Source of the DNA: Paenibacillus nasutitermitis
GTDB taxonomy: Bacteria; Bacillota; Bacilli; Paenibacillales; Paenibacillaceae
Direction of reading: 5' to 3'
Assembly (NCBI RefSeq): GCF_014641075.1
Contig: NZ_BMHP01000002.1
Location: 62,001-126,000, forward strand
DNA length: 64,000 bases
The notes beneath the pieces were generated by a model, which was given only the letters and a program-made list of their open reading frames with translations, ran no database searches and was not told where the DNA came from. How positions within the stretch are numbered: position 1 is the first letter of the stretch; each line of letters opens with the position of its first letter. This document shows positions 8,268 through 17,150 of this stretch, in pieces. The position numbers were made by a program, and so were the translations under genes.

Positions 8268-9368
8268 TTATAGTTCCTTGAGTCTCACCGAAAATACCGT
8301 GCGCTCGATATCGCTGTTGACCTGAATCGTACCTCCGTGCATTTCGACAATTTGCTTGGCAATTGCAAGTCCCAGGCCCGATCCGCCCGTATGTGTGGAG
8401 CGGGATTTCTCAACCCGATAGAAACGGTCAAAGATATGCGGCAGATCCGATTGCGGAATTTCTTCCCCGTAATTAACCACATCCAGTTGGATATCGCCCT
8501 CTATTTTGCGGCCGAAAATATCCAGAACCTTGCCGTCTTTTCCATACAAAATGGCATTCGTAATCAAATTCTCAAAGACTCTGCGCAGCCGGTTGCCATC
8601 CGCATATACAAACAAGGAGGTTTCTTCGAATTGCAGGCGGGCAGTAATTTGAGCCTGCTCCAGCTGCAATTGGAACTGTTCAATAAGCTGATTGAGCATC
8701 TCGACCAGATTGATTCTCTCCGCCTGAAGCTTGAACTCGTGGTTTCGCAGCCGGGTAAATTCGAATAAATCATGAATGATCTGACTCATCCGCTCCGACT
8801 CTTCATGGGCCAATGATACATAATAACGCAGCTCTACTTCGTCGCGGTACAGATCCTGTTCGATCAATCCCAGATAACCGCTGATCGAGGTGAGCGGTGT
8901 GCGCAGATCATGCGAAACATTCGTAATCAGCTCGTTCTTGGTCTGCTGGGCGCGGCGTTCCTCTTCAAGCGACAGCTGCAGCTGCTCTACGAACCGGTTG
9001 ATATTGTAGGCAAGCTGGCCAAGCTCTCCTTCCTGCTTCACCGGAATTTTATACGTAAAGTCGCCGCTTGCTATATGCTGGACATTAGCCGAAATCTGGT
9101 ACAGATATTCCGCATGACGAAGACGCTGGTCGCGTTTGAAGAAAATGTAGAGCATGATGAGAAAGATCGGGATAAAAAACATAATCAAAGCATTTTGGTA
9201 CCCGATTCCCTCATAGATCCCGTATAAAATTCTTCTTAAACTGACGTCAAACACGAGGGTATTCCGGAGATACAGCGCGCCAAACATCAATACAAGCAAG
9301 ACCGCTACCGAGAGTATACAACTCCAGAGCAGAGGAATGACCCATCTAAGCTTCAATTTTGTAGCCAA
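8268..9368 (-). CDS. Sensor histidine kinase (VanS/PhoR type)
   Basis: A 366-residue membrane sensor kinase. Two membrane segments (about 10-32 and 58-77) enclose a short extracytoplasmic loop of about 25 residues, then come a HAMP linker, the HisKA motif VSHDLRTPLTS with His at about 153, and a HATPase domain with N, G1 (DLPHIFDRFYR) and G2 (GGSGLGLAI) boxes. The very short loop suggests an envelope or membrane signal. The gene overlaps the preceding response regulator by 23 bases and appears to start at a TTG directly behind a GGGGGG run; a TTG four codons later is an alternative. Confidence 0.9.
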   Translation of the reverse strand: MATKLKLRWVIPLLWSCILSVAVLLVLMFGALYLRNTLVFDVSLRRILYGIYEGIGYQNALIMFFIPIFLIMLYIFFKRDQRLRHAEYLYQISANVQHIASGDFTYKIPVKQEGELGQLAYNINRFVEQLQLSLEEERRAQQTKNELITNVSHDLRTPLTSISGYLGLIEQDLYRDEVELRYYVSLAHEESERMSQIIHDLFEFTRLRNHEFKLQAERINLVEMLNQLIEQFQLQLEQAQITARLQFEETSLFVYADGNRLRRVFENLITNAILYGKDGKVLDIFGRKIEGDIQLDVVNYGEEIPQSDLPHIFDRFYRVEKSRSTHTGGSGLGLAIAKQIVEMHGGTIQVNSDIERTVFSVRLKEL

Positions 9369-10041
9369 CCCCCCAGACGGTATGAATCAGCTTCTCCCCG
9401 TCCATTTCCTTTACGAGCTTGTCGCGCAGCCTGCTCATATGAACGGTGACAGAGTTATTCGACTCGTAATATTTTTCTTTCCAGATCATCTCGAAAATAT
9501 CCTCGGAGCTGAATACACGCCCTGGCTGGCTGGCAAGCAGGAACAGGATGCCGAATTCAATGGGCGTCAGCTTGATAATCCGCCCTTCGAACGTCACTTT
9601 GTGGGTCAGCTTGTCAATTTCCAGCGACTGAATTTGAATGACGTTATGATCCGCCTGCTGCTTGGGCTGGGACTGGTAATATGTTCGTCTGAGCAGCGAT
9701 TTCACGCGCGCAACCAGCTCCAGCGGATTAAACGGCTTAACCATGTAATCATCGGCGCCTGTCATCAGTCCCGTAATTTTATCCATATCGCCGTCTTTCG
9801 CGCTAATCATCAGAATAGGCGTGGTCTTGCTCTCGCGGATGCGAAGGCATACGCCAAGACCGTCAAGTCCTGGCATCATAATGTCCAGAATAACCAGATC
9901 GACGCTTTCCGTGTCCATCAGCGCAAGCGCCTGCAAACCGTCACTTGCCTTAATGATGGAGAGTCCTTCATTGATCAGGTAGATTTCAATTAATTGGGCG
10001 ATCTTGGGATCGTCGTCGACAATTAATATTTGTTTGCTCAC
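9346..10041 (-). CDS. OmpR-family response regulator (VanR-like)
   Basis: A 231-residue regulator with an N-terminal receiver (acidic pair at 9-11, phospho-acceptor Asp near 53 in VILDIMMPG, switch Lys in DYMVKPF) and a C-terminal winged-helix DNA-binding domain (VTVHMSRLRDKL recognition helix, HTVWGVGYKIEA end). It is translationally coupled to the histidine kinase that follows. Overall layout resembles VanR/VanS and other cell-envelope systems, but no vancomycin-resistance enzymes lie nearby. The neighbouring D,D-carboxypeptidase is a possible but unproven target. Confidence 0.92.
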   Translation of the reverse strand: MSKQILIVDDDPKIAQLIEIYLINEGLSIIKASDGLQALALMDTESVDLVILDIMMPGLDGLGVCLRIRESKTTPILMISAKDGDMDKITGLMTGADDYMVKPFNPLELVARVKSLLRRTYYQSQPKQQADHNVIQIQSLEIDKLTHKVTFEGRIIKLTPIEFGILFLLASQPGRVFSSEDIFEMIWKEKYYESNNSVTVHMSRLRDKLVKEMDGEKLIHTVWGVGYKIEA

Positions 10042-10101
10042 TTATCTCATCCTTTTACGTCAGCTTTCCGTTATTGTACAACTTCCTCTAAGACGAGAAG
10101 T

Positions 10102-11901
10102 CTATACAGAAAGTTTAACATAATCGTCATGATCATTCAGCCGCAACTGCTGAGTGGCAAATTCATGGTACATAGCATGAGATCGCAGCAGCTCCTCATG
10201 GGTGCCGCTGCCTGTCAGCCGCCCTTTCTCGATAAATAAGATCTGCTCCGCTTCGACAACCGTTGACAATCTATGGGCGATCACAAGGGTTGTCCGCCCG
10301 TGCATCAAATTCTTGAGCGCCTCCTGCACAACAACCTCGGACTTGCTGTCCAGGGAAGAGGTGGCTTCGTCCAGCATCAGAATCTTCGGATCGCGCAGCA
10401 GCGCCCGGGCAATCGCGATTCGCTGCCTCTGGCCGCCGGAGAGCTTGATCCCCCTCTCCCCCACCTCGGTTTCGTACCCTTTGGGCAGCTCGCTGATAAA
10501 GGTGTCAGCATAGGCCATTTTCGCTGCCTGCCTCAATTGCTCTTCTGATACTTCATGGTGGATTCCATAGCAGATATTGTCGCGAATCGTTCCGGCGATA
10601 AGGGGACTTTCCTGCGATACATATCCGAACTGGCTGCGCCACGACTGGAGCGAGAAGCTCTTGATCTCGTCCTCCCCCAGCCGGATTGTGCCTGAGACCG
10701 GTTCATAATAGCGTTCCAGCAGCGAGAACAATGTCGTTTTTCCGCCTCCGCTTGGACCTACTATCGCAGTGACCGAGCCCGGATTCACTTTGAAGCTGAG
10801 GTCATGGATAACCGGCTCCTCCTGTCCATAGGCGAAGGACACATGGTCGATCGTAATCACCTGATTGGGCTGTTCGACTGCTTTCCCGCTTGTGTGATCC
10901 TCTTCCTCCATTTCGAGGATTTCAATGATCCGTTCTGTAGCCCCGATTGTTTTCTGGAATTGGGTAAAGAAGCTGGTAATCTGATTCATCGGCATTACGA
11001 TCTGGATCAGATACAGAATGAACGCAACCAGCGCGCCCGCGGACAAAGCTCCCGAGGACACCCGCATACCGCCGTAACCGACAATGACGACCAGCAGCAT
11101 CATCATGACGAAAAACATCAGCGGTGCGATCAGCGCCTGCACCTTCGCTTCACGAAGGCCGAAACGGAACAAATTTGTAATGCCCGCTTTGCCGTTCCCA
11201 TATTCCTTGGATTCCGCATTGGAGGATTTGACTAGGCGGATTTCCGACAAGACCTGGGTCAGAACTGTGGTGAAGGATGCGGTCTCCTGCTGCAGTCCTT
11301 TGGATATTTTGAACATTTGCCGTCCCAGCGGCACCATGAACAAGGCTGCAACGGGAATGACGCCCAGCATCACAGCGGTCATTTTCCAATCCATATAGAA
11401 CAGCACGATGATGGATCCGACGACGGATATGATGCCTGTGAAAAAGCCGGTCATATGCTCGGCGATCAGTGATTTGACGACACCGGTATCATTGGTCATC
11501 CGGCTGATCGTCTCTCCTGTCCGGTGGTTGTCATAATAGCTGACCTTCAGCACGAGCAGCTTCTTCCACAGCCTGTCGCGCAGCTCGGCAACAACTTTCT
11601 GGCCGATCCGGTTCAGCATGTAAATCGACAGGCCGCTCGCAATGGTCTGAATGACAAAGATGATCCCGATCAGACCGATTTGGCCAAAGCTCAAATTGCT
11701 CAGCGAGAAGCCGTCGACCAGATTCTTGGTGAATAAAGGAATAACCAATGCCACAAGTGTCGAGGCGATGCTCATGATGACCGCAATCGTCAGGATGGGG
11801 ACCGATGGTTTGGTCTGTCTGATTAATTTCAAGAATAATTTCCAGTTTCCTTTTTTTGCAGTTTCTTTACTGCCAGGTATGGCTTCTGTTGATGTTTCCA
11901 T
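10102..11901 (-). CDS. bmrA: BmrA-type multidrug ABC exporter
   Basis: A 599-residue half-transporter: six membrane helices in the first 320 residues, then an ATPase domain with Walker A GPSGGGKT, signature LSGGQRQR and Walker [13 protein letters not shown]. Long stretches match Bacillus subtilis BmrA (YvcC) as I recall it, for example [29 protein letters not shown] and [17 protein letters not shown]. BmrA works as a homodimer that uses ATP to expel hydrophobic drugs. AAGGAGA precedes the ATG. It is transcribed away from a bleomycin-resistance-fold gene, and the intergenic region has two palindromic elements. Confidence 0.93.
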   Translation of the reverse strand: METSTEAIPGSKETAKKGNWKLFLKLIRQTKPSVPILTIAVIMSIASTLVALVIPLFTKNLVDGFSLSNLSFGQIGLIGIIFVIQTIASGLSIYMLNRIGQKVVAELRDRLWKKLLVLKVSYYDNHRTGETISRMTNDTGVVKSLIAEHMTGFFTGIISVVGSIIVLFYMDWKMTAVMLGVIPVAALFMVPLGRQMFKISKGLQQETASFTTVLTQVLSEIRLVKSSNAESKEYGNGKAGITNLFRFGLREAKVQALIAPLMFFVMMMLLVVIVGYGGMRVSSGALSAGALVAFILYLIQIVMPMNQITSFFTQFQKTIGATERIIEILEMEEEDHTSGKAVEQPNQVITIDHVSFAYGQEEPVIHDLSFKVNPGSVTAIVGPSGGGKTTLFSLLERYYEPVSGTIRLGEDEIKSFSLQSWRSQFGYVSQESPLIAGTIRDNICYGIHHEVSEEQLRQAAKMAYADTFISELPKGYETEVGERGIKLSGGQRQRIAIARALLRDPKILMLDEATSSLDSKSEVVVQEALKNLMHGRTTLVIAHRLSTVVEAEQILFIEKGRLTGSGTHEELLRSHAMYHEFATQQLRLNDHDDYVKLSV

Positions 11902-11949
11902 ATCAAGTCTCTCCTTCTATACTTAATCAAACCTGCTTTTTGAAGCTCC

Positions 11950-12028
11950 TGAATGAGCATAGCTTTATTTTTTGAACGGAATATGAACGGACTTGACATG
12001 AATTGCAATTCAATGCAATGCTCATTCA
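11950..12028. promoter_or_regulatory. Nested palindromes between bmrA and the VOC gene
   Basis: An 11-base arm at 11950-11960 (TGAATGAGCAT) is the exact reverse complement of 12018-12028. Inside them is a perfect 14-base palindrome at 11999-12012 (TGAATTGCAATTCA) immediately downstream of TTGACA (11993-11998), a good -35 for the plus-strand gene. The symmetry suggests one or more repressor sites controlling one or both divergent genes. The regulator is not identified. Confidence 0.5.
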
Positions 12029-12058
12029 TAGATCAAACAAGTTAGGAGGAATCTATCA

Positions 12059-12442
12059 ATGGCAGCCGATTACAGCTTGCACAGCGTAACTCCGATACTC
12101 CGTATTTTTGATGAGTCCAAAGCCAGAGAGTTTTATGTGGATTTTCTTGGCTTCAAGGTGGATTGGGAACACCGCTTTGAGGAGAATTTCCCGCTTTATA
12201 TGGCGGTTTCATTTGGGGATTGCCTGCTTCATCTATCCGAGCATCATGGTGACGCCACCCCGGGTTCTGCCGTTCGTATTGCCACGACGGGGATTCGTTC
12301 CTATCACAAGCATCTGCTGGAGCAGCAATACAAATACGCCCGGCCCGGGCTCGAAGAAACGCCATGGGATACCCTTGAGCTGCTGATCGGGGACCCGTTT
12401 GGCAACCGGATTATCTTCTTCTCTCCCTTGCAAGAGGAATAA
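12059..12442 (+). CDS. Glyoxalase/bleomycin-resistance fold protein
   Basis: A 127-residue vicinal-oxygen-chelate protein. Paired beta-alpha-beta-beta-beta units are visible: TPILRIFDESKAREFYVDFLGF at the start and ELLIGDPFGNRIIFFSP at the end. This resembles Ble-type proteins that sequester bleomycin and also small lyases and dioxygenases; the DPFGN motif is common to both. A drug-binding role is plausible because it is divergent from a multidrug exporter, but that is inference. TAGGAGGA lies about nine bases before the ATG. Its last 32 bases overlap the 3' end of the convergent serine hydrolase pseudogene. Confidence 0.8.
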   Translation: MAADYSLHSVTPILRIFDESKAREFYVDFLGFKVDWEHRFEENFPLYMAVSFGDCLLHLSEHHGDATPGSAVRIATTGIRSYHKHLLEQQYKYARPGLEETPWDTLELLIGDPFGNRIIFFSPLQEE

Positions 12443-13394
12443 TCCATTCATAGAAAAGCTGCTTGGAGCAGATGGCCCGGCTTTTTCCTTCCGGCTCCTT
12501 GCGTATGGCAGCGACAAGCGCAAGCTCCGGCATAACAAACAAATATTGGCCGCCATACCCTTTGGCAAAATAATGCCCGGGGATTGTGCCATCCTCGGGA
12601 GTCACCCACCAATGATAGCCATATTCACCGAAAATCGGCGGCTCGTATTGATGCAGTCCCGGATTGTGGATTGACGTGGAGTTTGCCACCCACTCAGCTG
12701 GCACAAGCTGCTGTCCGTTCCAATTGCCCTTCTGCAAAAACAGCTGACCGAATGTTGCCATGTCCTGGGCACGCAGATGAAGTCCCGCTCCTCCTTCATG
12801 TATGCCAGCTGAGCTGTTCCATCGCGGCCTGGTGAAACCGAGCTTGTCAAAAAGATGCCGTTTGGCATAGTCATATACGGATTCTCCCGTAGTCTTCGCA
12901 AGTATTGCCGATAACAGATGAGAACCTCCGGAGTTGTAGGTGAATGCTTCCCCTGGCGTATGGGCCATAGGCTGATTCAGGATGAACGAAACCCAGTCCG
13001 GGGTGCGTTTCATTTTCCAGTATGGTTTATCGAAATCCGGCCAATCCAGGCCAGGGGTCATCGTAAGCAGATGCTCAACCAGAATGCTGCGCTTGCGAGG
13101 GTCTGCGGCTGTCGCAAGCGCAGGGAAATAGTCCGCGATCGGTTGTTTGACGTTTTGAATATGGCCTTCGCCGATGGCAATGCCGATAAGGGCAGATAAA
13201 ATGCTTTTGGTCAGGGAGTACACGGCTCCAACGCGGTCCTCACCGTTCTCATGCCACTTTCAGGCCGCCTGCCCGTCAACAAGAACAACCGCGTCCTTGA
13301 TTTTACCAGCCCGCAAATGCTCGGCAGCTTGTTCTTCAAGCCTCCTGAATGCTGATGCCCTAGCGGCAGCGGCGGCTTCGATCGATTTCGTCAT
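12411..13394 (-). pseudogene. Class C beta-lactamase-like serine hydrolase, in-frame stop
   Basis: The frame starts at ATG 13394 behind GAGGTGATCC and reads 44 codons (ending VLVDGQAA) to a TGA at 13262-13260. It then continues in the same frame through KWHENGEDRVGAVYSLTKS to the normal end at 12411. The part after the stop carries the catalytic SLTK motif, a YNSGG motif and a GYGGQ motif of the S12/class C family. A single TGG-to-TGA change (Trp) would explain the interruption. A GTG at 13223 could restart translation but has a badly placed ribosome site and would begin only two residues before the catalytic serine. Read-through or a sequencing error are the alternatives. Confidence 0.8.
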
Positions 13395-13544
13395 CTGATG
13401 GATCACCTCTTTCTTTATCTTTTATTCGCTCATTGAAGCTTCATTATACTTCTTCCGGCTCCGTGTGAACGGGAGGAAATGGATTGTTTTTGTGGAAAAT
13501 AAAGTGTGGACACAACAATTAAATCAGCTTGGAGGCAGATAGTA

Positions 13545-14324
13545 ATGGCACTTATACAATGTGATTTTTTCTCCGAGGCTTTGGGCCTCAATACGTCGAT
13601 GAATGTGATCTTGCCTCAGACGACCTATTCCCAGATTGGCATGGATACGCGATCATCGGAAGGCAAACACCGGACGCTGCTGCTGCTGCACGGCTTGTCC
13701 GATGATCATACCATTTGGCTGCGCCGCACTTCAATTGAGCGGTATGTCGCTCCGCTGGGAATTGCTGTCGTCATGCCTGCCGTTTCGCGCAGCTTCTATA
13801 CGAATATGGTGAGCGGCATGGATTATTGGACCTTTATCAGCGAAGAGCTTCCGGTGCTAGCACGCTCGTTCTTTCCACTATCGGACCGCCGGGAAGACAA
13901 TTATGTCGCTGGTTTATCCATGGGCGGTTATGGCGCCTTCAAGCTTGCTCTGAGTCATCCCGATCGTTACGCCGCGGCAGCCAGCTTGTCTGGCGCGCTG
14001 GATTTATCCAGCTTGTACACGGAGCGCAGCAAAGACTTTGACTTGATTTACGGAAGCCCCGACCAGCTTAAAGGCAGCCCCAACGATTTGATGAAGCTTG
14101 CCACCGATGTGGCCGGCCACACGAAGCCCCCGCAACTGTTTCAATGCTGCGGAACCGAAGACTTCCTGTATGCGGATAATCAACGTTTCCGTTCTCATGC
14201 GGAATCCCTGAACCTTCCGCTATCCTATGAAGAAGAGCCTGGCTCTCATGAATGGGGCTATTGGGATCACAAGATACAGCGTGTCCTGGAATGGCTGCCC
14301 ATCCACGAAGCCGATAAGGCTTAA
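13545..14324 (+). CDS. Esterase of the S-formylglutathione hydrolase/EstA family
   Basis: A 259-residue alpha/beta hydrolase with the nucleophile elbow GLSMGGYGA (Ser about 125), an oxyanion-side [14 protein letters not shown] block near residue 45 and a late GSHEWGYWD block supplying the catalytic His. The family includes tributyrin esterases (EstA) and S-formylglutathione hydrolases; with no glutathione pathway genes nearby a short-chain esterase is the more cautious call. The start at 13545 has TTGGAGG about ten bases upstream; frames starting at 13506 lack this. It ends 40 bases before a strong bidirectional terminator. Confidence 0.88.
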   Translation: MALIQCDFFSEALGLNTSMNVILPQTTYSQIGMDTRSSEGKHRTLLLLHGLSDDHTIWLRRTSIERYVAPLGIAVVMPAVSRSFYTNMVSGMDYWTFISEELPVLARSFFPLSDRREDNYVAGLSMGGYGAFKLALSHPDRYAAAASLSGALDLSSLYTERSKDFDLIYGSPDQLKGSPNDLMKLATDVAGHTKPPQLFQCCGTEDFLYADNQRFRSHAESLNLPLSYEEEPGSHEWGYWDHKIQRVLEWLPIHEADKA

Positions 14325-14363
14325 GCTTGCCTGCAAACCTTTGAATTATCTATATAAAATCGT

Positions 14364-14407
14364 AAAAAATGGTGGTACAGGCCTTGACCTGGTATCACCA
14401 TTTTTTT
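14364..14407. terminator. Bidirectional terminator
   Basis: A-run 14364-14369, then TGGTG paired with CACCA and an inner CAGG/CCTG stem, then a seven-T run (14401-14407). It separates the convergent esterase and beta-propeller genes and can work on both strands. Confidence 0.85.
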
Positions 14408-14439
14408 GGTTTGTATCATCCCGATCTGAAAAGCAGTCC

Positions 14440-15840
14440 TTACAAGAGCATAATAGACGTTACCGCGATCCCGGAAGGGAAGCTTCCTGTCGGCAGAACC
14501 GCGACCGGCATATGATTTTGGGTGTCAATAACCGCAATATACCCAAATGTAAGCACTGTCACGTATACCTTTGACCCGTCGCCTGTAATGGCCAGATCAC
14601 TGGGCTGGCTGCCTTCCGGCAGATCGATTGTGGTGAGCAATTCATTGCGGGCAAGGTTGACAACTGCAATTTCATCGCTTCCCCGGCACGCTATATAGGC
14701 AAGAGCCCCGTCAGGAGTAAGAACAATGCTCGATGGGTCGCTTCCCGGGTTTAAAGCCAGTGACTTCTCAATGACTCCGGATAAAGCACGCATGACATAG
14801 ATCCGCTTATAATAAATATCCGCTATATACAGGAAGGATCCGCAGGGTGTCAGGGCTGCGGCAGACGGCTGACTGCCTTCAGGCAAATGGAACAGCGCGG
14901 CGATCGCGCGTTTAGTCGTGTCGATGACCGCCACTGTTCCGGAGCTTATTAGGCAGCAGTACACACGTTTACCGTCGGGGGCAGCGGCCATGCAGGCGGG
15001 ATCGCTTCCTGCCGGAAGCCGGATGAGCTTGATTATGGCAAGAGTCTCCGTATCAACAAGAATCATATAATCCTCTACAAGGGTCGTTATGAATGCGGTT
15101 AAACCATCCGGAGACACAGTAATCGCCAAAGGAACGGCCCCCAGCGGAAGACGAATTTCCCCAATAATCCGTGAATCGCGGGTATCGATCGCTTTCACTG
15201 TCTTATCGCCAGGACAAGTGACAAAAACCGTGGTGCCGTCTGGTGTGATGGCTACCTGCCTGGGACCGCTGCCCGCAGGCAGAGGAATGGTCGATATCTG
15301 TCTATCGGTAGAGCTGTCGATAAGAGTCAAACTATGCTGAGTATGATTCGCAACACAAGCGATTCCATTCTCATAACTGTTCACTCCCCCCGAAGTTGTC
15401 AACGGATAGACATGGATCATTTGTCCATTTCCATCAAGCTCAACTGCGCTTGCAGTCACATCCCTTCCTCCTGGCCCTCCTGCAACGACTAGAATGCCGT
15501 AAGCTTGAAGATTATGCACGGAATGATTAATGGTGAAGCCAGACTCATTCAGAGGAGCGGGGGCGAGCGTGACCAGCTTGATCAGCTCTGTTTGCTCACT
15601 GCCGAAATCGCCCGTACCCGCTCCCTCTGCTAGGGGTGTGGAGAGACTGTAGCGTTTAATGCCAATAACAGCCCGATGTTTGCCTCTGTTCACAATCCGG
15701 ACAGCAAGTGTAATCGAATGCGGATAATTACGGTTTAACAGCATCCCTGTATCCAAAACTGGCATTACAACCGCCCCCTCTGCGCTTTCATTCTCCATAC
15801 TATGAAAGACTGTGAGGAAGCGCGAGGGTATCTCACCCAT
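14440..15840 (-). CDS. YVTN-type beta-propeller repeat protein
   Basis: A 466-residue protein. From about residue 165 it has at least six repeats of roughly 42 residues of the form VAVIDT....I..I.LP.GS.P..ITPDG..VYV, the YVTN/lactonase-like propeller signature. The first 160 residues form a different beta-rich domain (YPHSITLAVRIVNRG). There is no signal peptide, so it seems cytoplasmic or is released another way. Function is unknown; such propellers bind proteins or surfaces, and in Paenibacillus-like spore formers some are found on spores. GAGGT lies upstream of the chosen ATG; an ATG 14 codons in is an alternative start. Confidence 0.8.
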   Translation of the reverse strand: MGEIPSRFLTVFHSMENESAEGAVVMPVLDTGMLLNRNYPHSITLAVRIVNRGKHRAVIGIKRYSLSTPLAEGAGTGDFGSEQTELIKLVTLAPAPLNESGFTINHSVHNLQAYGILVVAGGPGGRDVTASAVELDGNGQMIHVYPLTTSGGVNSYENGIACVANHTQHSLTLIDSSTDRQISTIPLPAGSGPRQVAITPDGTTVFVTCPGDKTVKAIDTRDSRIIGEIRLPLGAVPLAITVSPDGLTAFITTLVEDYMILVDTETLAIIKLIRLPAGSDPACMAAAPDGKRVYCCLISSGTVAVIDTTKRAIAALFHLPEGSQPSAAALTPCGSFLYIADIYYKRIYVMRALSGVIEKSLALNPGSDPSSIVLTPDGALAYIACRGSDEIAVVNLARNELLTTIDLPEGSQPSDLAITGDGSKVYVTVLTFGYIAVIDTQNHMPVAVLPTGSFPSGIAVTSIMLL

Positions 15841-15965
15841 GGCAGCATTTGTACCTCATTCGCATTGTTGTTTACATAATTTTAGTTATGTAAACTATTT
15901 CATATCTTTTAATCCTCTCTTCAGGGATCGGTATACTTGGATTCATTATTTACAGCCATACCCAT

Positions 15966-16913
15966 CTAATCCATGCGGGTTCCGATGAAGGCAGTCAGTT
16001 CTCTCTTGTAAGCCTGCGGATCGGTCAAAAAAGCGTCTCCGTGTCCAGCCTCGGGTATAAGAAGCATTTGCTTCTCAGCCCTACAGCTGGCATATAGCTT
16101 GTAGACCATGGAAGTGGGAACAAAAACGTCCTTCCCGCCATGAATAAAAAGCATCGGTTTGCTATTTTTCTCGACTTGTTTCAGCGCAGACGCTTCAGCA
16201 AAGGAATACCCCGCACGGAGTTTGGTCAGCAGGCTGGTTGTCTGCAGCAACGGAAAAGCCGGTAAATGATACATGCGCCTGAGCTGATAGGATAGCTCGT
16301 CTTCGGCAGAGGTATACCCGCAGTCCTCCACGATGCACTTGACCTGATCCGGAAGCTGTTCTCCGCTTGTCATCATAACCGTCGCGGCCCCCATAGACAC
16401 GCCGTGAAGCATAATCCGCGATTCCGTTCCCTGGCGATCGATCATGAACTGAATCCATTTCACATAATCGAGTCTTTCATGCCATCCAAAACCGATATAA
16501 CGCCCTTCGCTTGCTCCGTGCCCTCTCGCATCAGGAAGTAGAATATTGAATCCGTATTTTTCATGATACAATCTCGCAAAGGCAACCATGATAGATGCTT
16601 CTCTAGCGTAACCATGTGCCAGAATGACTGTTCTTGTCGTTGGTTCTGCTGCGCTCAGATAATACGCTTTAAGCTTCAAACCGTCCTCTGCCGTCAGGTC
16701 CATAATTTGGAAAGGCTGCGCATCCCACCAGTTTTTATCCGATCCGGGATCCCGCTCGATGTCCGGATTCGCCTGCAAGCCGGGGTCGGCTTTGAGGAAT
16801 GATTTGGAAACGCGGGCAACGGCCTTCCGGTAAAAGTAGAAACTTCCGGCGATTACTATAGCTGCAAGCAAGATCAACAAACCGATAAGTGTCCAGATAA
16901 AGCCGATATTCAC
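15966..16913 (-). CDS. Membrane-anchored alpha/beta hydrolase (YqkD-like)
   Basis: A 315-residue protein with one N-terminal membrane helix (about residues 6-27) and an alpha/beta-hydrolase domain. Visible elements are VILAHGYAREAS (oxyanion loop, near 97), DARGHGASEG (near 128), nucleophile HGVSMGAA (Ser about 173), FIHGGKDVFVP with the catalytic Asp, and AGHGDAF with the catalytic His. It resembles Bacillus YqkD and other BAAT-like predicted lipases or peptidases; the substrate is unknown. The start codon is GTG, with AAAGGAGGAG upstream. Confidence 0.85.
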   Translation of the reverse strand: MNIGFIWTLIGLLILLAAIVIAGSFYFYRKAVARVSKSFLKADPGLQANPDIERDPGSDKNWWDAQPFQIMDLTAEDGLKLKAYYLSAAEPTTRTVILAHGYAREASIMVAFARLYHEKYGFNILLPDARGHGASEGRYIGFGWHERLDYVKWIQFMIDRQGTESRIMLHGVSMGAATVMMTSGEQLPDQVKCIVEDCGYTSAEDELSYQLRRMYHLPAFPLLQTTSLLTKLRAGYSFAEASALKQVEKNSKPMLFIHGGKDVFVPTSMVYKLYASCRAEKQMLLIPEAGHGDAFLTDPQAYKRELTAFIGTRMD

Positions 16914-17104
16914 CGGGTTAACTCCTCCTTTTTAGTTAATAGCATACCTGTATCCATCATTATAAACCAACTGTCTGAGCGACAATATCAGTATACGCCC
17001 AGCGTGCTCATCCAATAAGGTATTACAAGGAAAGCTGCAGCGATACAGGTCCCTGTATCGTCATTGCTTCTGAAGATACGGTTTCGTAAAATACAACTAA
17101 ACAT

Positions 17105-17135
17105 AAAAAGACCGCGCACAAATCTGTGCCGGTCT
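17105..17135 (-). terminator. Terminator of the TerD-vWA gene
   Basis: AGACCG and CGGTCT arms with an inner GCACA/TGTGC pairing (17110-17135), followed on the minus strand by five T (17105-17109). Confidence 0.85.
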
Positions 17136-17150
17136 CTTCGCCCCGCTATG

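Noticed and set aside
13223..13394. Use of GTG 13223 as a normal start of the serine hydrolase
   Set aside because: It would remove the N-terminal strands and begin two residues before the catalytic serine; the upstream frame with its own ribosome site clearly belongs to the same gene.
17041..17060. CGATACAG/CTGTATCG hairpin upstream of the TerD-vWA terminator
   Set aside because: Short stem with no T-run and no gene it clearly serves.
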